A stretch of DNA of 49,781 nucleotides, from contig NZ_QJSP01000006.1 in the NCBI RefSeq assembly GCF_003217475.1, positions 1-49,781 on the forward strand, read 5' to 3'. The DNA is from Williamsia limnetica. GTDB lineage: Bacteria > Actinomycetota > Actinomycetes > Mycobacteriales > Mycobacteriaceae. This document shows, in pieces, positions 32,314-40,769 of this stretch. The notes beneath the pieces were generated by a model that saw only the letters and a program-made list of their open reading frames with translations, was not told the DNA's origin and did no database searches. How positions within the stretch are numbered: the first letter of the stretch is position 1; each line of letters begins with the position of its first letter. The translations under genes were made by a program, and so were the position numbers.

Positions 32314-33165
32314 CTACCGCGAAGCAGCGCGTGTCATCCAGAAATCAAGTTCCAGATCGTCTTCGGACGCACACGACCGATAGGGCGAGAGATCGGTGAT
32401 GCCGTCGGCTGCCAGCACCTCGTCGTCGATGAAGCATTGCCCCGTCACCTCTTTTGCCTGTTTGGTGATGATGGAGTAGGCGGCGTCGCGCATGATGGCG
32501 GTGCTGCGGCTACGGGCGATCAGATCTGAGCCCAGGACGTTGCGGACCGCGGCGGTGTCGATGGTGGTTCGTGGCCATAAAGAGTTGGCGGCTATGCCGT
32601 CGCCGCGTAGTTCTTGGGACAACCCGATGGTGACCAGGCTCATCGAGAACTTCGAGATCGTGTAGGCAGTTGGGACACCGTCGAACCATTTGGGATCGAG
32701 CGTGATCGGCGGCGACAACGTCAGGATGTGAGGATTGGCCGCGTCTCGTAGATGCGGGATCGCCGTCTTCGACAACAGAAATGTGCCGCGTGCGTTGATG
32801 TCCTGCATCAGGTCGTACTTCTTCATGCTGATGTGCTCGGTCGGGGTGAGGTCCAGAGCGCTGGCGTTGTTCACCACGACGTCGATACCGCCGAACTGTT
32901 GGACGGTCTGAGCGAGGGCGTCGGCGACGGATTCATCGTCCCGGACATCGCCGACGATCGGGAGGGCTTGGCCGCCGGCGTCTTCGATGGCCCTGGCGGC
33001 GGTGTAGATCGTCCCGGGCAGTTTGGGGTGAGGGTCTGACGTCTTGGCCAGCAAGGCCACATTCGCACCGTCGCGCGCAGCGCGGACCGCTATTGCTTCG
33101 CCGATGCCGCGGCTGCCTCCGGAGATGATCAGAGTTTTACCTGCCAGCGTATGGGCCTCGCTCAT
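32314..33165 (-). CDS. SDR family oxidoreductase (HSDL2-like)
   Basis: A 283-residue short-chain dehydrogenase with SGGSRGIGEAIA at the cofactor loop, NNASALDLT where classical members have NNAG, and the YTISK catalytic pair. The longer segment after strand 2 (KTSDPHPKLPGTIYTAARAI) and the TLSPPITLDPKWF stretch are typical of the hydroxysteroid-dehydrogenase-like-2 group found in mycobacteria and animals. It overlaps the P450 stop as ATGA and is the last gene of the four-gene catabolic operon. The serine of the usual catalytic triad is in ILTLSPP. Substrate not known. Confidence 0.9.
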   Translation of the reverse strand: MSEAHTLAGKTLIISGGSRGIGEAIAVRAARDGANVALLAKTSDPHPKLPGTIYTAARAIEDAGGQALPIVGDVRDDESVADALAQTVQQFGGIDVVVNNASALDLTPTEHISMKKYDLMQDINARGTFLLSKTAIPHLRDAANPHILTLSPPITLDPKWFDGVPTAYTISKFSMSLVTIGLSQELRGDGIAANSLWPRTTIDTAAVRNVLGSDLIARSRSTAIMRDAAYSIITKQAKEVTGQCFIDDEVLAADGITDLSPYRSCASEDDLELDFWMTRAASR

Positions 33166-34439
33166 GCCTGGCCTCCGTGCGTGAATGTCACCGGCAAGGA
33201 ACGCACGGCATGAACGAAGTTGCCTGCTACCAGGGACGGTTCGCCCGCCCGGATATCGGGCAGCTGGTGGAGGAGTTCGTCGAAGATCGCACGCAGTTGC
33301 GCCTTTGCGACATGTGCACCCAGACAGAAGTGCCGTCCGCCTCCGCCGAAACTGACGTGAGGGTTGGTGTCTCGGCTCAAGTCCAGCTGTTCAGGATGCT
33401 CGAAGACGTCGGTGTCCCAGTTGCCCGACGCATAGAACATGACGACCTTGTCGCCGGCGCGGACGGTCTGCCCGCTCAGGTCGAAGTCCTCGACCGCTGT
33501 CCGCCGGAACGTCATCACCGGCGAGGCCCAGCGGATGAACTCCTCGACCGCCGAGCCGATCCGGCCTGCGAAGTCTTCCATCAGCCACGCGCGTTGCTCC
33601 GGGAAGTCGGTCAGCGCTTTCATGGCATGCGTGGTGGTCTGCCTGGTTGTGTCGTTACCGGCGACGGCCAACAGGACGAAGAACGCGGCCACCTCTTCGT
33701 CGGTGAGTCGATCTCCGTCGACCTCGGCGTGCACCAGGTTGCTGATGAGGTCATCGGCCGGGTTGCTCCGACGTTCCGCAGCAAGGGAAAACGCGATCTC
33801 GTGGAGGTACATCTGCGATCCGATGAGCAACTCGAGGGGGTTGCGTCCGGCCAGAAAGGTCGGGTCGGCGAGCGAGACCATCGCGTCGGCAGCTTCGGCG
33901 ACCCCGTGGCGCTCAGATTCGGGTATGCCGACCATATCGGACAGCGTTCGGATCGGTAGCTCTTTGGCACATAGGTCGACGAAGTCGGCGCCGCTACCTG
34001 CCGCGACGAGCTCGCCGACGATGTCGCGGGCATTGGCTTTGATGCTGTCTTCGATCCGCTTGACCTGGCGCGGCGTGAACGCCGAGCTGACGAGTTTGCG
34101 GATCAGGGTATGACGGGGCGGATCCATCGCCAGAAAAGACTGTGACGCCTCGAGCATCTCTTCGGGCACGTTCTCGAACAGCACTCCCTTGCCGGAGATG
34201 AAAATGTCACTGCGCCTGCTGATGTCGACGATGTCGGCATGGCGGGTCACGGCCCAATAGCCTGGATCGTCGGGGTCCTGCAGCAGTGAGTCCTCGACGG
34301 GTGGGTGCCAGGTGACGGGCCGGTGGCGCCGGAGCTCGGCGAAGGTGCGTTCGCGGTCGGCCGCGGTGGTCGACCAGAACGCGCGGGACGACAGGTCGAG
34401 GTCGTCGTAGGGGCGGGTTGTGACAGATGCTGACGTCAT
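33162..34439 (-). CDS. Cytochrome P450
   Basis: A 425-residue soluble bacterial P450. I-helix AGNDTT (260-265), ExxR as EEFIR (E300-R303), heme loop FGGGGRHFCLGAH with cysteine 372. The DPPRHTLIRKLVSSAFTPR stretch and the YASGNWDTDVFEHPE segment are typical of the CYP125/CYP124/CYP142 neighbourhood of actinobacterial P450s that hydroxylate terpenoid, lipid or steroid-like chains; I cannot assign a family. Start ATG at 34439 with AAAGGACTT upstream. Sits between the alcohol dehydrogenase and SDR genes, so hydroxylation followed by stepwise oxidation and CoA activation is a coherent reading. No ferredoxin is present. Confidence 0.92.
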   Translation of the reverse strand: MTSASVTTRPYDDLDLSSRAFWSTTAADRERTFAELRRHRPVTWHPPVEDSLLQDPDDPGYWAVTRHADIVDISRRSDIFISGKGVLFENVPEEMLEASQSFLAMDPPRHTLIRKLVSSAFTPRQVKRIEDSIKANARDIVGELVAAGSGADFVDLCAKELPIRTLSDMVGIPESERHGVAEAADAMVSLADPTFLAGRNPLELLIGSQMYLHEIAFSLAAERRSNPADDLISNLVHAEVDGDRLTDEEVAAFFVLLAVAGNDTTRQTTTHAMKALTDFPEQRAWLMEDFAGRIGSAVEEFIRWASPVMTFRRTAVEDFDLSGQTVRAGDKVVMFYASGNWDTDVFEHPEQLDLSRDTNPHVSFGGGGRHFCLGAHVAKAQLRAIFDELLHQLPDIRAGEPSLVAGNFVHAVRSLPVTFTHGGQA

Positions 34440-34469
34440 GAAAGTCCTTTCGGCGGGCGGAGATGTGGG

Positions 34470-35564
34470 TCAGGAGGGGATGAGGACGGGCTTGACCACA
34501 TCGCCACGGAGAGAGGCCTGTTCGGCTTCGTTGATCTGATCGAGCGGGAATTTCTTGATCAGGCGGTCGAACGGGAAGCGGCCTTGCCGCCAGAGTTCGA
34601 TGAGCCGGGGGATGAGGATGCCCGGGACCGCGTCCCCCTCGAGTATTCCGGTCACGGTTCGGCCGATCGCCAGATCCATGGGACCGAGAGAAACGTCACC
34701 GAGTTGTACCCCGACCAGGCCACACGTCCCGGTCGGACGAAGACAGCTGATGGCGGTGCTGATGACTGCAGGAACGCCGGTGGTGTCGAGACTGTATTGC
34801 GCTCCGCCTCCGGTGATCGCGATGAGCGTCTCGAGAATGTCGGTGTCGGTGCCGTCGACGGTATGGGTGGCCCCGAGTTCGGCGGCAAGATCGAGTCGAG
34901 AGCGATGGAGATCGACGGCGACGATGGTGGTGGCGCCGGCCACCCGCGCAGCCATGACCGCGCTGAGCCCGACACCGCCGGCCCCGAAGATCACGACACT
35001 CGATCCGGCGCGCACGTCGAGTGCGACGAGTATGGCGCCCGCCCCGGTCTGGACGCCGCAGCCGAGAGGGCCGAGCAGTTCGATGGGCAGATCCTTGGAG
35101 ACCTTGACTGCGTTGACCGCATCCACGATTGAGTGGGTGGCGAACGACGACTGTCCGAACCACCGTGCTGCCACGGGCTTTCCGTCGGTGTCCGTGACCG
35201 GTCCTTCAGCGTCGAGGCCGACGCCACTGAGGTTCCGCGGCATGAAGGTCTCGCAGTATGCGGGATGGGAGCTCAGACAGTTCTGGCAGCGACCACAGGA
35301 GTCGTACGAGAGAACCACATGGTCGCCGACGTCCAGATCGGCTACACCTGGCCCGATGGATTCGACGACGCCGGATCCCTCGTGGCCGGGAATGATGGGT
35401 GGTCCCGCGGTGAGATCAGGGACGCGGGGCAGAGTGTCGGTGTGGCACAGGCCCACGCCGGCTATCCGCACTCGGATCTGGCCGGGGCCGGGCTCGGCGA
35501 TATCGAGGTCTTCGATCTGGTACTTCAAGTCAAAGCCTCGGAGAACCGCTGCTTGCATCTTCAC
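34470..35564 (-). CDS. Zinc-dependent alcohol dehydrogenase
   Basis: A 364-residue medium-chain dehydrogenase. Catalytic zinc ligands C40 (GLCHTD) and H61-E62 (GHEGSG); structural zinc cysteines C90, C93, C96 and C104 (CGRCQNCLSSHPAYC). The cofactor loop GAGGVGLSAV follows near 200, with AVDLHRSRLDLA indicating NAD preference. The overall pattern resembles aryl- or long-chain alcohol dehydrogenases. The frame extends upstream, but AAAGGAG (35570-35576 on the plus strand) lies 5 bases before the GTG at 35564, which decides this start. It lies 13 bases after the acyl-CoA ligase gene. Confidence 0.92.
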   Translation of the reverse strand: MKMQAAVLRGFDLKYQIEDLDIAEPGPGQIRVRIAGVGLCHTDTLPRVPDLTAGPPIIPGHEGSGVVESIGPGVADLDVGDHVVLSYDSCGRCQNCLSSHPAYCETFMPRNLSGVGLDAEGPVTDTDGKPVAARWFGQSSFATHSIVDAVNAVKVSKDLPIELLGPLGCGVQTGAGAILVALDVRAGSSVVIFGAGGVGLSAVMAARVAGATTIVAVDLHRSRLDLAAELGATHTVDGTDTDILETLIAITGGGAQYSLDTTGVPAVISTAISCLRPTGTCGLVGVQLGDVSLGPMDLAIGRTVTGILEGDAVPGILIPRLIELWRQGRFPFDRLIKKFPLDQINEAEQASLRGDVVKPVLIPS

Positions 35565-35577
35565 AAGGACTCCTTTC

Positions 35578-37128
35578 CTAGCGGGTGACGTCTGATGCTG
35601 GCGCCGAATGGGTGTCCAACAGAAAGCGTTTGACGAGCTTGCCGGTCGGTGTCCGGGGCAGGGTGTCGACGAAGTCGAAGCTCTTCGGGATCTTGTAGTG
35701 GGCAATGCGGGTGCGCAGGTAGTCAGTCAGTTCATCCGCGAGGGCACTGTCGCCGGCCACATCGGCACTCTGCTGTACCACGGCCTTGATCTGCTCGCCC
35801 ATGTCGTGATCGGGTATCCCGATCACCGCGACATCGAAGACTTTGGGATGCAACGTCAACGCGTTCTCGATCTCTTGGGGATAGATGTTCACGCCACCGG
35901 AGATGATCATGAACGACTTGCGGTCGGTCAGGTAGAGGTAGCCCTCGTCATCGACGTACCCCACGTCGCCGGTCGTACTCCAGGTGGGGTGTGATGGGTG
36001 TTGAGCAGCAACGGTTTTGGCGTCATCATTGTGGTACTCGAAGGTGACGGTGTCGCGCTCGAAGAATACGGTGCCGACTTCTCCGGTTGGGATCTCAGCA
36101 CCGTCGTCGTCGCAGATGTGGATCACGCCGACCGCCGCCTGGCCAACAGACCCGGGATGGGCGAGCCACTGCGAACTGTCGATGAACGTGATGCCGTTGC
36201 CCTCGGTTGACGAGTAGTACTCGTACAAAATCGGCCCCCACCAGTCGATCATCGCGTGCTTGACGTCGGCCGGACACGGCGCGGCGGCGTGGACCGCGAC
36301 CCGCAGTGTGGACACGTCGTACTGCTCACGAATGACGCTGGACAGCTTGAGCAGTCGCACGAACATCGTCGGGACCCACTGGCTGTGGGTGATGGCGTAG
36401 TTATCGATGGCGGCGAGGGCGCCCTCTGCGTCGAACCGTTGCATCATCACGACGGTGCCGCCGAGTGCGTGCACGATTCCGCCGAATCGAAGTGGTGCGG
36501 CATGGTAAATCGGCGCGGGGGACAGGTAGACAGTGTCGGGGCCGAACCCGTACATGGGGCCGAAAACGGCGGTGTAAATGTCGCCGGGCTCATCGATCTG
36601 GGTCTCCGGCAGAGGGGGTTTGATTCCTTTGGGACGGCCGGTGGTCCCTGACGAGTAGAGCATGTCGGCGCCCCGTGGTTGCGATGGTAAAGGTGTCGTC
36701 GACGCGGTGGCGAGCGCGTCTTCGTAGGATTCGTATCCGGGCACCTCGCCACCGAAGACCAGCCGCACGGCGACGTCGGTGGTCGACAGGATCGCGGTGG
36801 CGGCGTCGCGCAACGCGCCTGAGGCCACGAGAGCCATTGCGCCGCAGTCGTTGACGATGTAGGCGATCTCATCAGTCGACAGATGCCGGTTGACGGCGGT
36901 CAAGTACAGCCCCGAACGCATCGCCGCCCAATAGACCTCGAAAATCCGTGGGTTGTTGTCGGTGAGAACGGCGAGGTGATCGCCACGCCGCAGGCCGCTG
37001 TCGAACAGGTGGCGCGCGAGACGTCGCGAACGATCCTCGAGATCTAGATAGCTGAGGGTCTCACCGGTCTCGGCGACGACAACGGCTGCTTTGTGCGGCG
37101 AGGTCGCGGCGTGTGCGCCTGGGTACAT
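35578..37128 (-). CDS. Acyl-CoA ligase (FadD4-like, ANL superfamily)
   Basis: A 516-residue adenylate-forming enzyme. The AMP-binding loop is MLYSSGTTGRPKGI, with the substrate motif YEYYSSTEGNGITF, the hinge TGDVGYVDDEGYLYLTDRKS and the C-terminal catalytic lysine in RTPTGKLVKR. The N-terminal LRRGDHLAVLTDNNPRIFEV and YLTAVNRHLS resemble mycobacterial FadD4. The start ATG at 37128 follows AAGGAG by 7 bases; an upstream ATG at 37185 has no such site. First gene of the catabolic operon; it would activate the acid produced by the downstream oxidases to its CoA ester. Control is presumably by the divergent EthR-like repressor. Confidence 0.92.
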   Translation of the reverse strand: MYPGAHAATSPHKAAVVVAETGETLSYLDLEDRSRRLARHLFDSGLRRGDHLAVLTDNNPRIFEVYWAAMRSGLYLTAVNRHLSTDEIAYIVNDCGAMALVASGALRDAATAILSTTDVAVRLVFGGEVPGYESYEDALATASTTPLPSQPRGADMLYSSGTTGRPKGIKPPLPETQIDEPGDIYTAVFGPMYGFGPDTVYLSPAPIYHAAPLRFGGIVHALGGTVVMMQRFDAEGALAAIDNYAITHSQWVPTMFVRLLKLSSVIREQYDVSTLRVAVHAAAPCPADVKHAMIDWWGPILYEYYSSTEGNGITFIDSSQWLAHPGSVGQAAVGVIHICDDDGAEIPTGEVGTVFFERDTVTFEYHNDDAKTVAAQHPSHPTWSTTGDVGYVDDEGYLYLTDRKSFMIISGGVNIYPQEIENALTLHPKVFDVAVIGIPDHDMGEQIKAVVQQSADVAGDSALADELTDYLRTRIAHYKIPKSFDFVDTLPRTPTGKLVKRFLLDTHSAPASDVTR

Positions 37129-37204
37129 GGACAACTCCTTCAACAAGGGCGATCCGGCGACTTCGAACGCTATGGTGCGGATCACATCTGAAGTCAGACG
37201 ATAT

Positions 37205-37225
37205 GCTTAGACATCATGCCTAGTC
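37205..37225. promoter_or_regulatory. Operator 1 upstream of the acyl-CoA ligase operon
   Basis: GCTTAGAC (37205-37212) and GCCTAGTC (37218-37225) are direct copies of one half-site, 13 bases apart. The same half-site forms the palindrome of operator 2. It lies 77 bases upstream of the ligase start. Confidence 0.5.
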
Positions 37226-37270
37226 AATGTGTCCGAGCCAAATTGATGAGTCTCAAGTGCGGGACAGGCC

Positions 37271-37291
37271 GTCTAAGCTGGCTGCCTAGAC
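37271..37291. promoter_or_regulatory. Operator 2 (palindrome) for the EthR-like repressor
   Basis: GTCTAAGC-TGGCT-GCCTAGAC is an inverted repeat with one mismatch, 72 bases before the TetR start. Half-sites match operator 1, so four copies of GCyTAGAC occur in 87 bases between the divergent genes. This fits cooperative binding by the adjacent TetR protein, as known for EthR. Confidence 0.6.
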
Positions 37292-37362
37292 AACGTGGCA
37301 GTGTTTGTCCAGACAGAAGGCCTCTGATCGTCTGATCAGGGCGACAGGCGGGAAGGCAGCTC

Positions 37363-38004
37363 GTGGCGGAATCCAAGAAACGCATCAGCAGAGATGAGCG
37401 TCGGATCATCATCGAACGGCAGCTTCTCGCAGCCGCCGAGCGGTTGATGGCGGACGGTGCGTCGTTCACCGAACTGAGCGTCGAGCGACTTGCCAGAGAG
37501 GCGGGCATCTCCCGGGCGACGTTCTACATCTACTTCGAGGACAAAGGGCACCTGCTGCGCCAGCTGACCGGTCAGGCGTTTGCCGACTTCACCGACGCCG
37601 CCAACAACTGGTGGACCGTCGTCGACCGGCACGATCCGGCCGACACCGAATCGTCGGTCCGCGGCATCATCGCTGCGTTTCGCGAGCACCAGCACCTGAT
37701 GAACGCCGTCGGCGAGATGGCCTCGTACACACCCGGTGTTGCGGACACGCTCCGCGCCTTGATGGACAGTGTCATCACCGAGGTCGAGGGCGTGATCGAT
37801 GCGGGCAAGGCGGCGGGCATAATCCGGTCGGATCTCCCGTCCCATGCCACGGCCACTGCTTTGTCCTGGATGGTCGAGCGCACGTGCTCGCAAGTCATCC
37901 CCGCCGGCGATCCGGACTATGACGAGGACCTGGCGCGCGCGATGACCGAGATCGTCTGGTCGACTCTCTATTGCACTCCGCTGACAGGAAGGCCCTCGCA
38001 ATAG
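37363..38004 (+). CDS. TetR family regulator, EthR-like
   Basis: A 213-residue repressor. The helix-turn-helix reads FTELSVERLAREAGISRATF, then YIYFEDKGHLLRQL; the C-terminal domain (SVRGIIAAFREHQHLMNAVG, HATATALSWMVERTCSQVI) follows the arrangement of mycobacterial EthR, which binds hydrophobic ligands in a long tunnel. The GTG at 37363 follows GGGAAGG by 8 bases. It diverges from the acyl-CoA ligase/alcohol dehydrogenase/P450/SDR operon and probably represses it until substrate or its CoA ester is present. Confidence 0.9.
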   Translation: MAESKKRISRDERRIIIERQLLAAAERLMADGASFTELSVERLAREAGISRATFYIYFEDKGHLLRQLTGQAFADFTDAANNWWTVVDRHDPADTESSVRGIIAAFREHQHLMNAVGEMASYTPGVADTLRALMDSVITEVEGVIDAGKAAGIIRSDLPSHATATALSWMVERTCSQVIPAGDPDYDEDLARAMTEIVWSTLYCTPLTGRPSQ

Positions 38005-38193
38005 AGATCTCACGACTCATCTCGGGTGGCCTGGCGGTTGTCGGGCAACTGTCGATTGATATCTGACTGTCGTTCCATCGAAGCGGCCGCCATGTGGACG
38101 TACAATTCGAGTAGACGGCAGAGCTTTCACTTTGAGTCGTTGGTAGCGAAATAATCCTCCGCACAACGGGTTCCGTCAATGAAAATGACTAAA

Positions 38194-38946
38194 TCAACTA
38201 GGAAAAGTAGTGCTGCGTGGCGGGTTGATGTGGTCTGCGTTGATGTCGAGTCGCCCGGTGTGGGGAATGGGGAGGGCTTCGATGTCGGGGTGGGTGAGGA
38301 TTGTTTCGGCGGTGTCGTGGTCGCAGGCGAGGATGGTCGAGTCGTAGTCGACGTCGGTTGAGATGCACCATGCTCGGTCTGTTGGCCAGGCGAGGTGGGC
38401 GCTGATGGTGGTGTCGCCGAGGTAGGCGCCGACTGCGTCGGCGTCGTTCGGTGTGCCGCGGAGCAGGACGTAGCTTCGTCCGGGGTGGGTGAGTTTGGGT
38501 CCTTGTGCGAGTCGGGCGATGCGTTGATCGAGTTCGTTGCCGACGTCGAGGGGGCGGGTGAGGTCGTCGTGCATTGCCCAGCCCGTGCCCTCCCAGACGC
38601 CGAAGTAGACCTCGGTGGGGGGAGTAGTTTTTGTGGCCAGCACGGCGAACACGGTGCGGGTCAGCGAATGATGAAGTCGGCCAATGACCGGACTCTTGTG
38701 AGGCCATCGTTCGGAGTCGCTGTCGCCGGCGATCTGCTGCCACTGCGCCTGAGGGTGCATCGTTCGGTGGGTAACCGTGGCCACGTGCGACCACGAGTAG
38801 AGCTGATCAGTTGGGTCGGATGCTGCTGGGTGAAAGATGCGAACGTAATTCAGATATCCCGCAGGGGATATCGCGGCGACCGTTCCCCACTGCCCGGTCA
38901 GCTGCGGCCTGATCCATTCACCCAGCTCGACATCGGCTTCTTTCAC
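38194..38946 (-). CDS. Conserved hypothetical protein
   Basis: A 250-residue protein I do not recognise. It is rich in tryptophan and histidine; notable blocks are WIRPQLTGQWGTVAAISPAG, VYFGVWEGTGWAMHD, LTHPGRSYVLLRG and a C-terminal AWCISTDVDYDSTILACDHD. No signal peptide or membrane helix. The reading frame stays open upstream to 39147, but the GTG at 38946 begins where the composition becomes protein-like (MKEADVELGEW). The upstream extension contains a CTAC-type cysteine pair and might be real. It appears to stand alone. Confidence 0.65.
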   Translation of the reverse strand: MKEADVELGEWIRPQLTGQWGTVAAISPAGYLNYVRIFHPAASDPTDQLYSWSHVATVTHRTMHPQAQWQQIAGDSDSERWPHKSPVIGRLHHSLTRTVFAVLATKTTPPTEVYFGVWEGTGWAMHDDLTRPLDVGNELDQRIARLAQGPKLTHPGRSYVLLRGTPNDADAVGAYLGDTTISAHLAWPTDRAWCISTDVDYDSTILACDHDTAETILTHPDIEALPIPHTGRLDINADHINPPRSTTFPS

Positions 38947-39162
38947 CCCTGCAGTGTCGCAGCTCTTGCTACGCGGAGCTGGGTGACCGCTGCCTCGTCC
39001 ACTTTGTCTGCGTGAGGCGAGTTGCACGGATACTGCCTCGCCGCTGGGGGCCTGGCGACGTAGGGCAGCGCGCCGGGAACTGCAGGCAGTGCAGAACCCG
39101 AGGTGCGGGGGAGTTTCTTGGCGCGCAGAGAATACGAGCGTCCGCATTTCGCCATCCCCGAG

Positions 39163-39771
39163 TCAGATGAACGTACTTCGGTCGGCGACGCGTGCCGCGA
39201 TCACATGCCGAACGTAGGCGGCAATCAAGACGATTGCCAATCCGATCAGCGTGCCCATCGCCGGAAACGTCAGATAGGTCGGATCCAGCTCCCACAGAGG
39301 CGGCGCGCCGTGAATCAACGGGTAGCGGTCGAGGTCGTTGCCGTCGATCGGGGGCCGCGGGGTGTCAGTATTGATGATTCCGACCTGGGGCGGGTCATGA
39401 TGTGCGTAGATTGCTCCGGCCAGACCACAAAGCGCACCGATGACACCGCCCCCCAGTATCGCTGCGGCATCCCGGACTCGCGTATTGCGCTCTCGGGCGA
39501 CTCGTTCCACGAGAACCCCGACGATCAGCCCGATGGCCAGCCCGGCGGCGGGTAGCAGTGCGAAGGCCGGCCACCACGTCGGCCCGTTCACCCAATCGAG
39601 TGACTTGACCACGAACATGTACCCAACTTTGTCGGCTGGTATCGGTGGTGGGGCCGTATCGATGACGATCCGCTGTACGGCGTAACGCCAGCCGAGGGCC
39701 GCCAGAGCACCCATCAGGAGACCAAGTGCTGCGTGCTGAAGCCAGAACCGCGCCGCGACCGGCGCCGTCAT
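39163..39771 (-). CDS. Membrane protein of unknown function
   Basis: A 202-residue protein with four hydrophobic segments: about 8-26, 66-86, 100-122 and 170-195. Between helices 1 and 2, and 3 and 4, are polar loops with proline clusters (IDTAPPPIPADKVGYMF, NTDTPRPPIDGNDLDRYP). The layout is like the DUF2567 membrane proteins of mycobacteria, but I am not sure of the family. Its ATG at 39771 overlaps the stop of the small upstream frame as ATGA, suggesting coupling. Confidence 0.68.
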   Translation of the reverse strand: MTAPVAARFWLQHAALGLLMGALAALGWRYAVQRIVIDTAPPPIPADKVGYMFVVKSLDWVNGPTWWPAFALLPAAGLAIGLIVGVLVERVARERNTRVRDAAAILGGGVIGALCGLAGAIYAHHDPPQVGIINTDTPRPPIDGNDLDRYPLIHGAPPLWELDPTYLTFPAMGTLIGLAIVLIAAYVRHVIAARVADRSTFI

Positions 39772-40034
39772 CTGTGAGATTCCAAGGTCTCGACCCCGGC
39801 CTCGAAGCCCCGGGCGTGTAGATCGCTGCAAAGCAGGGTCGGAATCATTGTCGTTGAGTGTAGGGCGCCCACCCAGTTGGCCCGAAAGCCGGTTACCACG
39901 AGGACGTGGTGGTTGAGCTGGATAGAGGCCCCTCCAAAGGTCGTTCCATCTATAAGATTCGGCGCGGCAAGCAGGGGGTCAGCGGATGTCTGCGTCTTGT
40001 TGGCAGCGGGCTCGATGGCAGAAATCGATGACAT
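39768..40034 (-). CDS. Small hypothetical protein coupled to the membrane protein
   Basis: An 88-residue frame with normal codon use in its second half (SIQLNHHVLVVTGFRANWVG, GFEAGVETLESHR) and an ATGA overlap with the downstream membrane protein gene. The first 25 residues look less natural; an alternative frame starting near 40062 reads MTPLEFSAYVIDFCHRARCQ before a stop, so the true gene may start there and be frameshifted around 39985. No family recognised. Confidence 0.4.
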   Translation of the reverse strand: MSSISAIEPAANKTQTSADPLLAAPNLIDGTTFGGASIQLNHHVLVVTGFRANWVGALHSTTMIPTLLCSDLHARGFEAGVETLESHR

Positions 40035-40769
40035 ATGCGGAGAACTCGAGGGGGGTCATCTGAAGAAATATCCCCGGCGACGTTGAGAAGTAGTCGAGGT
40101 GTGCTATTCGTATCCCGGCGGCCCGGACGATGCGGCAGGCCTCGTGGAATCCTGCTCGGTTCCGTCATCGCTTATTCGGTACAAAAGGATCGGCAATTCC
40201 AGACAATGCGCGAGGGCATCGAGTATTTTGCTGTTTGAACCGCCCGGTTTCTGCCTTGACGACCCGCAGTCACGAAGGTCGGTGTCATTTGGCTGGATGA
40301 GGACGATCGATTCAGAGACCATCGAGCGGCCTGCTCCGCCCTGGGTGAAGGGTCGGCCGGTGTGAAACTGACGGCGCCGCAACTCCGCTCGGGGAACTCG
40401 CTGCGCAACTGTGGCGCGCTAGGCGCCGAACCGTCGAATGCGGACTGGTCAACTAAACTTGACAACGTGCGGTGGGGCAAAGAATTGCTCTTGTCCGGGC
40501 GTCGCCCCGGAAACAAGATACGATAACCAAGAATTACCTCGTCCAGAAGCGGCGGGTTTGCTGTTGTGCCCGCAACCGGCAGTTTCGACTGGCTCCCGGG
40601 GTCGGATTTTCCATATGATGTAACGCTATCTGCTCTTGCGGAGAACTTACAGGTAAGAAATGGGGATTGGTCTGGGTGCGATGTCGTTACCCAACTGATT
40701 TGTGTTCGATGTTCAGTGGCCGAGAATGATCTTCTTTCCGGTCGACCAAAATCCGTGGAGGGGGCGGCT
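40035..40769. other. 735-base gap before the alkane monooxygenase gene
   Basis: No convincing gene on either strand; several short frames (60-115 codons) have arginine/serine-rich shadow-like composition. The last 250 bases are more AT-rich and must contain the alkB promoter. A long upstream extension of the alkB frame exists but is rejected because of its ribosome binding site position. Half-degraded sequence is likely. Confidence 0.4.

Noticed and set aside
40566-40769. Upstream 68-codon extension of alkB from the ATG at 40566
   Set aside because: It lacks AlkB similarity, and a strong GGAGGGGG precedes the GTG at 40770.
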